Assembly: GCA_021234535.1 (NCBI GenBank) | Contig: CM037849.1 | Location: 12,629,526-12,693,525 of the forward strand | Direction of reading: 5' to 3' | Length of the DNA stretch: 64,000 bases | From: Stichopus chloronotus | Taxonomy: Eukaryota > Echinodermata > Holothuroidea > Aspidochirotida > Stichopodidae | In this document: piece after piece, positions 10,512 to 23,321 of the stretch | Numbering within the stretch: position 1 is the first letter of the stretch | How the letters are laid out: every line of letters begins with the position of its first letter | Program-made: the position numbers and the translations under genes | Notes under the pieces: model-generated | Databases searched by the model: none | The model's input: the letters and a program-made list of their open reading frames with translations, nothing else | What the model was told of the DNA's origin: nothing

Positions 10512-12555
10512 GTACTGAAGATAACGTGGTTTCAGTTGTAATGCTTGGTTGCATACAACGAGATGCTTGAAATTGCAACTGAAAGATTCCTTAAGGTGCC
10601 TCTGGTTTTCTATCATGATTAATTGATGTTGCTAAAATAGTCAACAGACCTCCCTCCTTTTCTCAATTTCCCATTTTTGCCAATGAGCACTCATTGCACG
10701 CCCCTGACATAAGCTGCAGCTTGCTTTATAGGAAGGAACCCAGGTGTCATTGATAGGGTTATTCTTTGCAATGTGAGTGGGCCTAATGAAATGGCATTTG
10801 GTATTGAGTAAGATAGACCACCCTCAGACAAAAGGAAAGTGAGGTTTTGAAAATCAGGGTTTTAGTGGCTTCATGAGCAATTCAGCATGTTGACAATGGG
10901 TTTAATGTTTTCCCCTGTCTGCTGGTATTTCCCTTTTTAAGTATTACCAAAAAAAAAAAGAAACTTCTTTTTTAGGATGCAAATGTGCCGTAAGTTAGAC
11001 ATAACTATCATCTTAGCCAAGTTTTTTGTTTGTTCCTTGATAAATGTAATGAAAGTAAGTTAGGCCAGATCTGAATTTTAATCCCCTGAGATGAAAGTCA
11101 GATAGAAGAACTTGATCAGGCAAACACAAATCAAAAGGTAAAACATATTTCCGTCCTGTGCAAATAGGTATTAACATGTGCTCTTCTGCTCCCAAGACAA
11201 ATACTGTGAGTTTTGTATGTTGTGTAAAGCAAATGGCATTGAAAAGTGATCATTCAGTATAAAAGTAGTAGTAAACCATTTGATATTTAAGAGTATTGCC
11301 TACTCCGCAAATTATTGTACAGTATGGTTACACTGTGTAAAGGTTTGTTACACACCTCTACTTTTTGTTGATGGGATATTTGGCCTGCTCTTTATACAAA
11401 CCAAGTTTTTTTATTAAGTCTTTCCCTTAGCCCATAACAAGCAACATTAAACAAATTAAAATCTGATTGTGGTCTGATCATACAGTCTGACTAAATTGAT
11501 TATTTTAACGGCTTTTATCATCATAAGCCAAATATCAACATTGCCAGTGTTCCAACACAGTGGATCTTTTAGCTGTGATGCATAGGTCATTACTCCTTAA
11601 AGACATGTGACCCATTAAAAACACCCTGTTTTGAAAATGGAATTATTGCCAATTACATCTGCGTCCACATTGCTATGTTAAAAGAATAATCCTGCAAAGC
11701 CATGGCCTTGGCATAGGCCCTGCACTTCACTCCATAAAGAGGATAGTAATTTTAACTGCCCCTAAAGTAGAATGCTAGTTTTTTGCAGGTTATTGTAACC
11801 AGAATAGCTGTTACTCATTTTAATATCCCAGCGGACTAGAAAGCAGCCAAAATTAATTGCCCCACTTATGGACACGATGCAAGGAAGTGCACCCCCTTTT
11901 GAGGATTCACCAGGAATCTATCCCGGGCCATCTACCCGAGAGTAATGTTTTTTATGATCTGTAGACTACAGAGATGTTCAAACACATTAATAAGTACTCT
12001 TAGACATACAGTTGCATCACTTGGTAGGATTTATTTGAAGAGTGAAGGTATTTTCGCCCTGTGAATTCATGCTGTAAAAAGGAAAGTAAATAATTATGTC
12101 ACTGAATGTTGTGGATTACTTCTTTTCTTTGTTGCCACCCACAACTGAGATTTAAGATTGGAGGAGGGGGGTCACACATTTTTGCCGTAAAAAGTATGTT
12201 TATTTGCGTTGCTTTGTTTTAGGTTGAACTTATTATCAAACTCTCAAAAATATTCACGCTCTTGATCATAATAGTTTAAACTGTGTTTTGGGGTTTTTTT
12301 TTTGGTTTTGCCCCACATTTCCCCTTGAGTGAGACCCCTGCAGATATACCATTATACTGTCTCAACATGTGAAATTTAATCCTAATAACAAACACACAAA
12401 CATGTCACCTCCCATTTCAACTTCACACTTCTTATCGAGAGATCGCTAAACAAAAGAACAAACATCATATTAACTGAACTGAGAATGTACTTTGCTCAGT
12501 ATTAACTTCATAATTAAACTGATTTCAATCAATTTAACCATACATCTGTGGACAG

Positions 12556-12783
12556 CATCCTCCGGCAATGTTGCGACGTCTGGCAGCGCTCGTCAGAGCT
12601 CCATGACCGCCGACGGCAGGGCAAGGAGGGCCGTAGACGGTGGCACCAGCAGCAGTTGGAACAATGGTTCATGCATCCTGACCGAGAAGGAGCCCTACCC
12701 GTGGTGGCAGCTTGATCTGGGAGAGTTCAGTCACGTGGATACGGTGACTGTTTACCCGAGAGAATGCATGTGTTACTACTGCT
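12556..12783 (+). CDS. Exon 12: F-type lectin (fucolectin-like) domain, first half
   Basis: 76 codons, phase 1-1. NVATSGSARQSSMTADGRA, RRAVDGGTSSSWNNGSC and PWWQLDLGEFSHVDTVTVYP match the start of the F-type lectin (fucolectin/tachylectin-4/pentraxin-1) jelly roll, where AVDG, NxxSC and PWWxxDL are conserved. It ends in a Cys-rich loop (CMCYYCC) where the family often has a contiguous Cys pair. Acceptor is short (ctgtggacag); donor gtaagt. Next intron (1,358 bp): nothing recognised apart from a small palindrome near 13107-13128. Confidence 0.8.
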
Positions 12784-14141
12784 GTAAGTGAGATTTACAA
12801 ATTACAGTGTATGTTGTGTGAACTTCAGTGTCCAGGTAACGCCGAGATACATGGAGTTTGCTTGCGGTAGCAAGACCAGCTGGGCCAGGCAGGTGTTGAT
12901 TCTATGCTGAACAAATGAAGCAGAGAGACCCTGATAAAAGCCAAAAACATCCGGGATAAGTGAGTATCGGCTAAAATACAGAGGCTGCCTAGTGATATGT
13001 TATTGTTGTGCAATGAAGTGACAACGTCTTAATTTACCCTGAGAGCATTAATTGTAAGTTGTAAGAATGAAGTGCTACCGTAAAAAAAATTAGCTGTTCG
13101 CGAGAGCTTAAGCACTTAAGCGCTTAGAAAAGTACAGGTGAAAGATTGTAGGTGTGATGTGAAATTATAAATCATACAACCCTTACTCCTAAACTAGTAA
13201 TCGTTCTCGTAGCTTTCATAATTTTTCCTAGTCAAAGCAGCAAAGTCCGCTTTGATTCACTGCTAGCAATTTGTTACAATAGACCAGACTTAAACAAGTT
13301 TTGGTACTGAAGACCAATCACATTCGATTCGAACTTCGTTGCTGTTAACATATTGGATCAGTGAGGATCTAATATCTCACATCGGTTATATATTTCTTTT
13401 CAGTTTCAACACCGACAGAATACCAAAGCAAAGTAAAATTGAGCTTACACATTTTTCATTAATTTTGTTTTGTTCTGTGCTGTTTTTTCATTCTATGTCA
13501 GACAAGGACATACATTTTTTTTTTTCACACCAAATAATAACTCAATGAATCGATACTAAACTTTATACCTGTATGTATGGTAGATATCTTGATGAAGAGA
13601 TTATATTTTCAAAAACACAGATACTATCGTAATATAGTTTTGCAACAATTTCTCTTTTTTAATTCAATTTAAATTCTTATAATTTGAGTAAGGCGGTCCG
13701 TTTCCCATAATGCGTAAGTTGTAACTCAATCAAAAGATTTTCTTTACCCCTCAAAAAGTATGGAACATCCCAAGAGTTCCAGGGATGAAAAAGGTTTGGA
13801 ACTTAGGCTCTATTTAGTGCGACACTATGTTGATTTCAGTATGGCAAATTTTCCTCTGTCACGGTGGAGATAAACCAGTAAATGGTAAACTGTCTATTCC
13901 AGATATTCTGTCCATGATTGTGAATGTAGAAAGTTATGAAGGACTCTGCGAGGTTGATTCCTAGTAGGAGTTAACTTCAAGAAATGGATAAAAAGTTAAT
14001 GCAAAGGAAACGTGACATGGCTGTATAATATTTGACCAGATCCCAAAATGAGGATCGAAAATCAAGGACCTCTGGCTTATACAGAGGACTGTGCTACCCC
14101 GTGAAGTAACTATTACGATTTTCCTCCATCTGACCAAACAG

Positions 14142-14345
14142 ACTTTCAACTGGTACCGTACGTGGTGAGAGTTGGCCCCAGCGACAAGCCAGAAGAGAAC
14201 AGACGCTGCGACGACGTCGTGGACTCCCAAAGCGCCAACGAGGGACCCCACACCGTATCCTGCGGCATCGTGGGACGTTACGTCAGCGTTCAGCTTTGGA
14301 TGGACCAAATGTCCCTCTCTCTGGCCGAGGTGGAGGTCACAGTCT
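14142..14345 (+). CDS. Exon 13: F-type lectin (fucolectin-like) domain, second half
   Basis: 68 codons, phase 1-1. FQLVPYVVRVGPSDKPEENR, RCDD, TVSCGIVGRYVSVQL and LSLAEVEV match the rest of the fold (family: VxVGxxP, NxxC, C...GRYVxI, LTLCEVEV). The family's fucose motif H-x24-R-x-D-x4-R/K is not intact: RCD is present but the downstream basic residue and the correctly spaced His are not. Fucose binding is therefore uncertain. Next intron (1,799 bp): a T22 run near 15801-15822 and a C-run near 15494-15503, otherwise nothing. Confidence 0.75.
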
Positions 14346-16144
14346 GTAAGTCATCTGTTATATCCTTCAGTTTCCAGCTAAACTTTTTGAGAGGAGTGTA
14401 GGAAGCAAGCAATCGTCTGCAGTGCTCATGCAAATTATTGCTTTTCTGACAGGTTCCTGCTGACTATAAAGCACTTTTACTAAGATGGTCTCTTGACCAG
14501 ATGTTTACCCTGGTGGTGTCTTGTTTGACAGTGGTTGTGTGCATGCTTTGAGAACTTTGAGTTTTGTGGATGCCTGTCTGAGCGAGAGACAAGCAACATC
14601 TGAGCAAGAGACAAGGTGTTCACATGCTGAATCAAAGCCTTTGAGAAGCCTGTTTTTCATACCTCACATTTTCTCTTGTTTTCCTCTTGTATTTTGTTAC
14701 CAAACTCCATCACTAGGACATTTTCTTCACATCACCTTATTTCTGTTCTTCTCAAACCATAACATGGTCATTTAGATATTAAATGCCTAGATTCAGTTTT
14801 CTTGAGCTATATTTCATATCTTGTCAGGTTTTATTAGTTGTCATGCCCACTGTTAGAAATGTGTTATTGAGAAAACAAGAGGGTTTGCTGACTGTTTTAG
14901 GGAAATGAAAATTCATCATGACAATCTGGTCGCATAGCAAGTAAAAGTGAATTTAGTTGGGTGGAAAGCATCAGGAAATTGCACAGAGTCAAGTGAGTAA
15001 TTCAGCTTGCGGTGATTTGTGGTACCTGATTACATACTGCTGTGCACAGTAGCCTACATCTAACGTTTGATAAAGAGATTTTGGTCTTCAGTAAAGTCAA
15101 ATTACGGTGTAAGCAAAGATTTCTGGTAGGCCCCTCCAATTATTCCAACATTTTGTCCACAAGCTTAAAGATTTGGGAATTATTAATCTAATCCATAGGT
15201 AATTCAGGATGATCAACTTTTCCAGGAGCCCTTAAAAGCATGTCTCATTTCTGTTGTTTTCATACACTGATTATAAAGCATAGTGTGTCCCAATACTGAG
15301 ATCAACTACTCTAGGTTATAAAGGACAGGGTCGACTTTGTTGTTTGTTGAAGCTCTCCGACAAGCTAAAATATCCTCAACAATCCGTTTGGTAAATCTCA
15401 CCAAAAAATGTTTTCATATTACTTGGCATATCTTTAATGCAGTAATGGCAGGACGTGGTCGTGATAGTAAATGAAAACTTGCCATTTATTGTTCCCCCCC
15501 CCCCAAAAGAGAGTTGATTTTGCATTAGAGGGAATTCCCATTAGCTAGTCTTCCCTGACCTGACAGTAGAAGATTGGGCAAGAAAGTTTTGCTGCTCTAC
15601 TGCACTTGATTGTTTTGTTAAACTCTATTTGACCATGGTTCTTTCCTGTGCACTTGACAATGATCAGATAAAGGGGCATGCATTTCAATATCGCTGGACG
15701 GTATCACACGCTTGAACGGGTCTCAACGATTCGGATGTTCTAGCACAACCCTCTGAGGCCACAGACCTAGTAGTTGACCATGTGGATAAAGTCTGCTGCA
15801 TTTTTTTTTTTTTTTTTTTTTAAGAGGAGCAAATGATTAAATCCTCTCATGGGAATATTTTGCACTGACAAGTGATTTGGCAGCATTGCTTGGACCTCGA
15901 GATCCCCATCCATTCACGAACATGGCGTACAATGACACTGGCTTGTTGATCCTCCATCCTGTCCATGGCTGATTAAGTGATCAAATGTCAATAATTCACG
16001 TTGTTTATCGGGCAAAACATATCTCATATGATATCATGATATCACCTTTTTGACAGGTGGTTCAGACTTTAATTTCTGAGCATTTTACTCCTTGCATTTG
16101 GTAACAAGCTAATCTGGTTACTTTGCCTCGTATTTTCCCGACAG

Positions 16145-16335
16145 ACTCAGACGTGACTGCCGGTCTGGATGGACCGGCCCTCGGCATGGGATCCCTCGGA
16201 ATCAAGGACGACCAGATGTCCGCGTCGTCTCGACGAGAGGACTCCAAGTACTCTCCCCAAGGAGCACGCATCGGTCAACTCGACAACTCGGCAGGATGGA
16301 TGCCCGCTTCCAACGACAGCGATCCTTGGATAATG
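16145..16335 (+). CDS. Exon 14: F5/8 type C (discoidin) domain 1, part 1
   Basis: Enters in phase 1, leaves in phase 0. The segment GLDGPALGMGSLGIKDDQMS, then ASSRREDSKYSPQGARIG and GWMPASNDSDPWIM, matches the start of F5/8C domains (LGMxxGxIxDxQxxASS....ARL....GWxP....WLQ). It breaks exactly at the W-x-x motif before the next strand, like exon 29. Donor gttcgt is weak. Next intron (2,098 bp): a CT-rich tract near 17797-17831, otherwise nothing recognised. Confidence 0.9.
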
Positions 16336-18433
16336 GTTCGTCTTTGTCGTATCTTTAAAACACAGTTTGAAGATTTTTTCTTCCTTCGCAGTTTGTACCC
16401 CTTTGTTTCAGGATTTTCTTTGTCGACTCACACTTTCAGCATGATGGAAATAGAAGGTTTCAAATCTTAATTCCCCATAGGTCTTGAATTTCCTGGTTTG
16501 CTTTGGTCAGAGAGCGGAAGTACAAACGCAAAAGATGTGGCAATTATTATTTCACAAGGATCTCTTCCACAGTGTCACTGGAAAAAAAAAAATTGAGAAT
16601 CTATAACATCGACATGGCCAAGACTCAGCATATTTTAAGCCTCTGAGGAAGATCAGTATTAATGACAAAATGTATCTGAATACAAAGAGTGTAACAGTAT
16701 TGGATTCAACTATCCATTTATTTCTCAATATTTGTTACAAATGTTCTCTGACTATTGCCTCTGCTTTATCTCTAAAGCAAATTCTGAAATATAGTTTGGT
16801 GTATTTCAACTTGGCTGATAATATAAATTCTTGGATTGTAGTATAGAGTAAGTATCATAAAACATTTTGACTGTATTCACAGCAGATTTTCTATGATCAC
16901 TTTTCGACAAATCTGTGCCTTGTTTGTGTTTGCTAGATATCACAGCTGCCTGGCGTGATGGGGGGTGGGGGGATGGGGGACAGAGGTGATGGTATCCCAT
17001 TCGTCTTTTCTTTCCACTGTTTTATAGTTCTGGTCGTTAATGTAAACGCATTTGCAATCTCACGGTGGTCTGTTTGTCAGTCAGCTGTGCTCTGGGTTGA
17101 AATCCTAGGGGCTTTAGATTGTTTGCTCAAGTAATGCTACCAAATGGTAGTTACTAAATCCCCCAATGGATACTCAAGGAGGATCATATCCTCATGGACT
17201 GGTCTGACCATCATGGGTTGTTTTCACTGTGGTGTATAGTAAGGGACAATGTCAAAAGTAGACTGCATCAATCAGAGAACGATAGATCCCCATGGCAACG
17301 AATGTATGATAACTATTAGTAGACCCCTAGCATGTGATGTCACGGTGATACAGTGAAGTGCCCTCCATGAGTGTGAGCCGCTAAAATTGATATGTGCACA
17401 TCCTCAAGTACAGCGTCTCTGCCATTTGATCTATGTTGTGTCTAGCGTAGCAATGTGTGTACTGCTCGTTTGTTTGCCCCAAGGAGGGAGTCCTTGTTTG
17501 TTGTTTATGTGACATCAGTGCAAGGGGGGTCTATTAAAAGTTGTAGCTGAGTGCATATCCATCCTGTAGACGCTGCAGTTGAGAACATTTTGCATACATG
17601 CCATGATCATTTTTACCTTCCTTCAGGTTAAGTTTTACTTTGTTGAATTCTCTGGGTTTTTTTCTTGGTGAGACATTTCACATTTGTCTCAACATCTCTC
17701 ATTTCAAGACGTGACGTAAATCCAAACCCCAGTAATTTTTCAGCCACTCTGCAACCCCTAACTCAGAGAAATTCAACCAGTGCCTGCTCTTGAGATCTTT
17801 CTTTCTCTCTCTTTCCCCCTCTCTCTCTGCTACATATTTTTACATGTTAGAAAGATCACAATGAACTTTTTTTAGTTTATGCCGCACATTGTGCAAGTGT
17901 TAAGAAGAAAAAAGTGAAAATGAGAAAGCGGGTGCATCATCTGTTGGGGGGGTTGCAAGTATGGCATGCACAACATGAAGCAATCACCGGCAAAGATGTG
18001 ACTTTGGCTTCAAAACAGTTCAGCCGTTCATGTTTAGGATTAGCGGAAGTATCAGATCACAACTACTGCCAAGCTCACTTTTAAATCCAATCGCATCTGA
18101 ACTTCCGTGGGCCGCAAACTGTGATACGTGCCCGGTTATTCCGTCTCCTCGGAAAGAATGGATGCCACGGATTGATGATCGGTGAACATTGAGAATGACT
18201 GTCAGAGTTTTGATTTCCATGTACACTGCTGCAGATGTATATGAAGTGTTTGTCCTCCTGTTTCTCGTCAGTCACATTCCGCTACATTCTAATTTAAGTG
18301 TTATAAAATTTAAGACTTTTCACTTGAAATACCATTCTGCAGTCTAGAATCTTACATACTGAGGAAGTGTTTCTGTCCATAATAAAATTGCCATTGTTTT
18401 TATCACTTCGTCACTTGGTATCATCTTCCTCAG

Positions 18434-18580
18434 GTCGACTTTGCCGGTCCTGTGACTCTGAAAGGCATAGCCACCCAGGGGATCCCTTGCTGTGGCAGTT
18501 TTGTGACAGGCTACTATCTGAGCTTCTCATCCGACGGCGCATCGTGGTGGCAGTACATGGGGGACCGTCCCAAGTGGAAG
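18434..18580 (+). CDS. Exon 15: F5/8 type C domain 1, part 2
   Basis: 49 codons, phase 0-0. VDFAGPVTLKGIATQGIPCC, then FVTGYYLSFSSDGASWWQYM, is the standard F5/8C centre (VxxIxTQG...YVTSYxLxYSxDGxxW). Two adjacent Cys (PCC) are an odd addition in the spike-loop area. Next intron (662 bp): nothing recognised. Confidence 0.9.
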
Positions 18581-19242
18581 GTGGGGCGCCATAGAAAGTC
18601 GCAGTTTTTGCCCTATGAGGGACCTGTTTGTGTTCCTCTGATGTGTCTTTTTTAATTTCAGCACTCTTTTCAAAAACTTCCATTTATTAGATTGGTAACA
18701 CTGTAAGAATTTCAACAGAAGCCAAACACCCACTTATTTGTTGTTTATCAGACCTTCTGTCCCACTCTAGAAGAAGTGCCAAAGAGAATGAAAGGCATGT
18801 CGGCAGAAATTGCAAAAGATTTCGTCTTTAAATAATATCCATTCAATTTGCGTTTAGCATAATCACAACCACAAGCTTCATGCAACATCTAATAATAAAA
18901 TCCTAGTGACAATGGGGGTTGGGTCTTTCAAGCATGACCTTTGCTTCTGGTCAAGTTGTCAGAGCTGCCCCATATTAAACTTTCAAATCTTTGACCCACC
19001 CGACGGTTGTATGACTCACTTTGAGTACTCTCCTTTTCCAGGTGGTCCTCAGTCCCTAGTACCATATTTCTCTGAACCCACCCCCATGTCCCAATCTGTG
19101 TTTCCCCACCTCCTCAATCCACCCCCACCTAGGGCACACTAACCTCTCATCCCCAATTCTCTATGATCTGTTTCTTGTTTTAATGAAAGTGAAAACTTCC
19201 ATTTATTGATTACTATTTACTGATCAATGATCATCTACACAG

Positions 19243-19387
19243 TTGGTCCAAGCCAACATGGACAGCAGCAGCATCGTACGCCACAGCCTGGACGATGTCA
19301 GCGGTGTAAGATATGTCCGACTAGAACCAAAGACGTGGAACAACTCTGTTGCCCTGAGACTGGAGTTTTATGGAGTTCATGAACCAG
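19243..19387 (+). CDS. Exon 16: F5/8 type C domain 1, part 3
   Basis: Phase 0 in, phase 1 out, 145 bases: the same length and phases as the last part of most other F5/8C domains here. VQANMDSSSIVRHSLDD, VRYVRLEPKTWNNSVALRLE and FYG correspond to FxGNxDxxTxVxN....ARYVRxxPxxWxxxIxLRxELYG. Next intron (1,493 bp): a G13 run near 20098-20110, otherwise nothing. Confidence 0.9.
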
Positions 19388-20880
19388 GTATGATATTCAT
19401 TTGGTCACCTGTGACACTGCTGCCATTAAAACCAGAAGTTATATGTATTGGTCGAGATTGACGCTGTCCGTGCTCGGTCCTCGAAATTCACTGCATAGCT
19501 CTCTTTGCCCATGTAACACTTGACTTGACTGCTGTAATAGCGGGTAATGTGTGAAGATACGTTTTATAAAGTGCGTATTTACTTGAAATTGTAGAAATCA
19601 AAGGTGTTTGTTACTTTTCTTGGACGACAGATAAAAGTTTAGTACATGGTAAATTGATCTCGTTGAAATAGTCAGCTAACCGTATTCTCACTTTCACGAT
19701 TTTGGCCTATCGTCATGACAACTAATATCCCCTCCTATGGTATGCAATACAGTTGAAGTTAAACCTAGACGTGTGATTTCTAATTGACTGCATTATTCAT
19801 TGCCACCTGAGTGAGATAGGATCACTGTTAACCGATAAAAACGACCAAAGGCAAATAGGTTGGTATAAAACAAAATATACCACACTTTTCTTTTGTCTGT
19901 GTGTGATATGAAAATTAGCATTTTTAGAACCATCGATTCAGCATGTAGGTGCTATAAAATAAAGAGCATCGGGAGATAAAAAGTGTTGCGTGTTTCAAGT
20001 TGGAATATAGGAAGTTGTGCACAGTGTATTACTTTATTAACACTTTCAATTCTTAAAGACAGATACTCATCACCTGAACTAGGATTTTTACTTGCCGGGG
20101 GGGGGGGGGGAAGCCAGTTGTTAGTTGGTGACTCCTCTTTGATGGACATCAGAGTTACAGAATTAAAAAGATGCAGATTAGCTCACACATACCCGTGTAA
20201 CACATCATGCGCAGTAAGTGGTCTGATTTACGTGTAGGGTCTTGAGGACTCACCAGGATATCCTTCGTAAAATAAACTACGTTTGGGTCTGCAGGAGGAG
20301 AAGTTAAAGACAGTTGTGGGTGGGACTTGAAGTAGCCTAGTCAGGAGAATTTGAACAGTTTGGGAAGACAAGTGTCTGTCTTTAAAGATGGCAAACTTGG
20401 AGACCTCTCTGTGGTACTTGTAGCTGTTAATAAACTGTTCACTGTAGCCGACAGAAAAGCCACCGGCTATCAGCTTTTAATGAGCACCACGATAGTGCCA
20501 TAGTCAATCGATGCACCAGCAGCTCTGTGTGCAACACAGCTTTAGCGTTCTCCAGATTTTTTCAAGACGGGGCAAGGGCAGCCTCACGTGAAGTTCTTAC
20601 AGAATTCAAAAGCAATTTCCAGGGAGGGATTTAAGGAGACTGGCGCAACTTCACCAGTAGAACTATTTGATCATTGAGATGCAAAGTGATGCCACCTAGA
20701 AGCATTTTATTGCTTTATTTGAAATGGCAGTAGCCTGTTATCAACATTTTTCTTTTTTGTTTTTTTTTGTGGCGGAGTTAATAGCTGTCACAAAATGGAA
20801 ACTTTTCCTTAAACTTCGCTTTTCTTTGATTGTCAAATGGCTGAACTGAAGCCATCCAATGTCCTCTGCATCATTTGCAG

Positions 20881-21024
20881 TTAATGGCCAATATTCCAGC
20901 TCCTGGAGTGAGTGGGGACAATGCTCAGTTGCATGCGAGGACCTCGGGATCAGGAAGAGGTCACTAGCATGTGAGCAGGGAGACAACATTAAATGCATGC
21001 AGAATCCACAGAAGAAATGGTTTG
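20881..21024 (+). CDS. Exon 17: reduced TSP1-like repeat 9
   Basis: 48 codons, phase 1-1. VNGQYSSSWSEWGQCSVAC keeps the TSP1 start, and GIRKRSLAC the basic strand, but the second half (CMQNPQKKWFG) lacks the usual closing Cys-x-x-x-Cys-Pro. Four of the six expected Cys remain. It may be a diverged or shortened repeat. Donor gtaagc. Next intron (565 bp): nothing recognised. Confidence 0.75.
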
Positions 21025-21589
21025 GTAAGCAGGCGAGAAGAAGTATCTTGAAGTTTTGTTCTTTCACTCCACTTTCTGTTTGGTTCATATTTTCTGTCTT
21101 ATCTAGCTATTCACTCCGAATGTGATGAATTTTGTACAAATATTGATTTACCTTCTTTTGTAATTTCTTTTTCATAACACAAATGGACAACATGTGGAAT
21201 CATTGTTTGCATTTGTCGTAGAATGTACCTGTGAGAATATGTTTCAGATTTAAATATCAATTTCTATTTAAGGTGAACCAATTTATATTCTCACAATGGA
21301 AGTGTAATTTATGTGTTACATATGATACTTACGCAAAACAGGAAGAAAGTAAACTGTGGACCGGAAAAAATACCAAATTTGGTGTTACATCTTAGACAGT
21401 CAAGTGAATTGGCATTGATTCAAGTTAATATCAACTTGTTCAACTCTAGTCGTTTCTTTCAATAACTTACTTTTTGAAGTATTGACATGAACAACACATT
21501 TACATAGTCATCTGGCTATATATTTGCATATTCATGTGGCCATTGTCAGTACTTGTCTCTTATGTGTATTATCTTCCCTTTACTTTCAG

Positions 21590-21829
21590 TCGATCCGCTG
21601 CTGTACTTCAAGGCATCGTCGAACGCCACCCTCGACTCCAACGATTCCGTCGTGTACAACGATGTAGCGACGGCTGGCAATTGTTCGCTGCTTTGCCTCG
21701 ACGAGACACAGATTGTCTGCGTCTCTTTCGAATACTCTTCTGCGAGGAACTGCACTCTCTTCGGCCAGGGAGCCCTAGCTAATAACCTCACCCTCGTGGA
21801 GAAAAATGGGTCTCTTTATTACGAACTCT
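21590..21829 (+). CDS. Exon 18: PAN/apple-like domain
   Basis: 80 codons, phase 1-1. The Cys pattern in NCSLLCLDETQIVCVSFEYS followed by ARNCTLFGQ and a last Cys at the exon end fits the PAN_1/apple fold (C-x-x-x-C ... C-x-x-F-x-Y ... C-x-L). Family role: protein or carbohydrate contact in extracellular proteins. Five N-glycosylation sequons (NAT, NDS, NCS, NCT, NLT). The assignment rests on pattern only. The next intron (1,199 bp) carries a large inverted array of short units. Confidence 0.65.
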
Positions 21830-22136
21830 GTGAGTGTTATAGTCTGGATTGAAATATTTTGGTCATGATTAGAAGTCCCTTTTCTCATGTCCTCAAAATG
21901 ATTGTAAGACTTGTGATATTTGTAATTTTCTTTCATATTCACCTTTCTGTACAATAATTTCTGTTTTTTTTTGGGGGGGCATCTGTTCAGTGATTTTTGA
22001 AGTGCTGAGTTGGGGGTTTGTGGGCAGGTTGTTCCCGACTAGTGAAATCCAGAATTTTCTATAAGTCTCCTGTTTTGTTTTACTTGTTTTTGTTTTTCTT
22101 TGAGGGATCTCAGGAGGGTTTGCTCTTCTCGATGGT

Positions 22137-22440
22137 TCCTGGACAACTTCCCCCCCAGACTATTGTCCCCTCGGACAATTTCCAATGGGCAAATCCCACT
22201 TGGACAACATCTCCTTGAACAATCCCTACCCAGACAATTCCCCTCCTTGGACAATTCCCACCCACCCTCAAGTTCACCCTAACCCTTTTCATGAAAAACA
22301 AGTCAGGGGTGAGTTGTCAGGGGGGAATTCTGCAGGCTAAAAATTGTCTGGGCGAGAATTGTCTGGGGGAGGTCGTCCGAGGGGGAATTGTCCAGGGGAA
22401 AATTGTCCAAGTGGGGAATCATCTGGGGGTGGGGAATATT
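22137..22440. repeat. Inverted array of about 15-bp GGACAATTCCCC-type units
   Basis: The left arm (22137-22262) has about eight variants of GGACAATTCCCC; the right arm (22316-22440) about eight variants of the reverse complement GGGGAATTGTCC, with a 50-bp centre. The whole could fold into a long imperfect hairpin. The same type of unit recurs at 40275-40378. Confidence 0.8.
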
Positions 22441-23028
22441 CCCATGGCCCTGTGGTCAAATGTGTGAATGCATTTATGTGAAACGCCAAATGAATGCTAC
22501 AGTTGCACATTGCATGCTTGTAAATTGTGTCTTTGTACAACTTTTCAAAACTGTAGGTGATCATTACGGGTGTCATATTTTGTTGCGACGTGTCAACGTT
22601 TTTATCGTTGTTTAGAATATTTCTCTTTCTTTTAACATGACCATTAAACACAAAAAATCAATCGTCCCACATTCGAGGGTTGTCATCACTTTTCAGAGAT
22701 TCAATTTCAGAAATCTTTTCTTTTTCAAATTGCCAAATGTCAAACACATCACAGTCATTTCATTGGAACCATCAGAGGAGCATGGTCCTACTTCTGGGTA
22801 GGGGCATGGTCCTAATTTCGACCCATCTGCATCTTTCCCTGTTTTGCTGCGTCACTTGTGATCCAGTCAGCCAAAATTTCCTGTAAAGCAGATGTGAAAC
22901 TCTTGATGGTACAGAATGATATCACAATCTGATAACTTTTAGGGAACAAGTGCAACAAGACATTCCAACATTTTTAATTTTTTTCAAACTTGTGAGTACT
23001 TTGTTTTTATCGATGACTCCTCGAACAG

Positions 23029-23321
23029 TCTACGCCTCCTGTAACATGCACTACGCCGTCGCCAAGTATCGGGGTCAGGACCCCGGGGACGGCGTCTACC
23101 GGATCTGGGTCAACGATGGCCAGGAGGAGCTGGACGTCTACTGCGATATGACGCGGGACGGGGGAGGGTGGACTCTCCTCGTGACCTCCGCCACAAACTC
23201 CGGCTGGAGCGCGGTGAACGTCGTCAGCAGGGCCGTGAGCAGTCCTTCCCTCTACAGCGACTACTCCATCCTGAGCTACGGCAACGACATCAGAGATCTG
23301 ACAGTGACGGACACTTTCAAG
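23029..23321 (+). CDS. Exon 19: fibrinogen-like domain, part 1
   Basis: Phase 1 in, phase 0 out. ASCNMHYAV, DGVYRIWVNDGQEELDVYCD and MTRDGGGWTLLV are the hallmark start of fibrinogen-related and intelectin-like domains (SCxx....GVYxI....VYCDM...GGGWTL). The following SGWSAVNVVSR and YSDYSILSYGNDIRDLT are not typical of vertebrate fibrinogen and suggest an invertebrate subfamily that I cannot name. This exon is markedly GC-rich. Next intron (678 bp): nothing recognised. Confidence 0.85.

Noticed and set aside
10512..12555. Possible gene boundary in the 2-kb intron between the TSP1 series and the F-type lectin
   Set aside because: No signal-peptide exon, stop codon in frame with exon 11 that makes sense as an end, or polyadenylation-like context was found; phases on both sides match.
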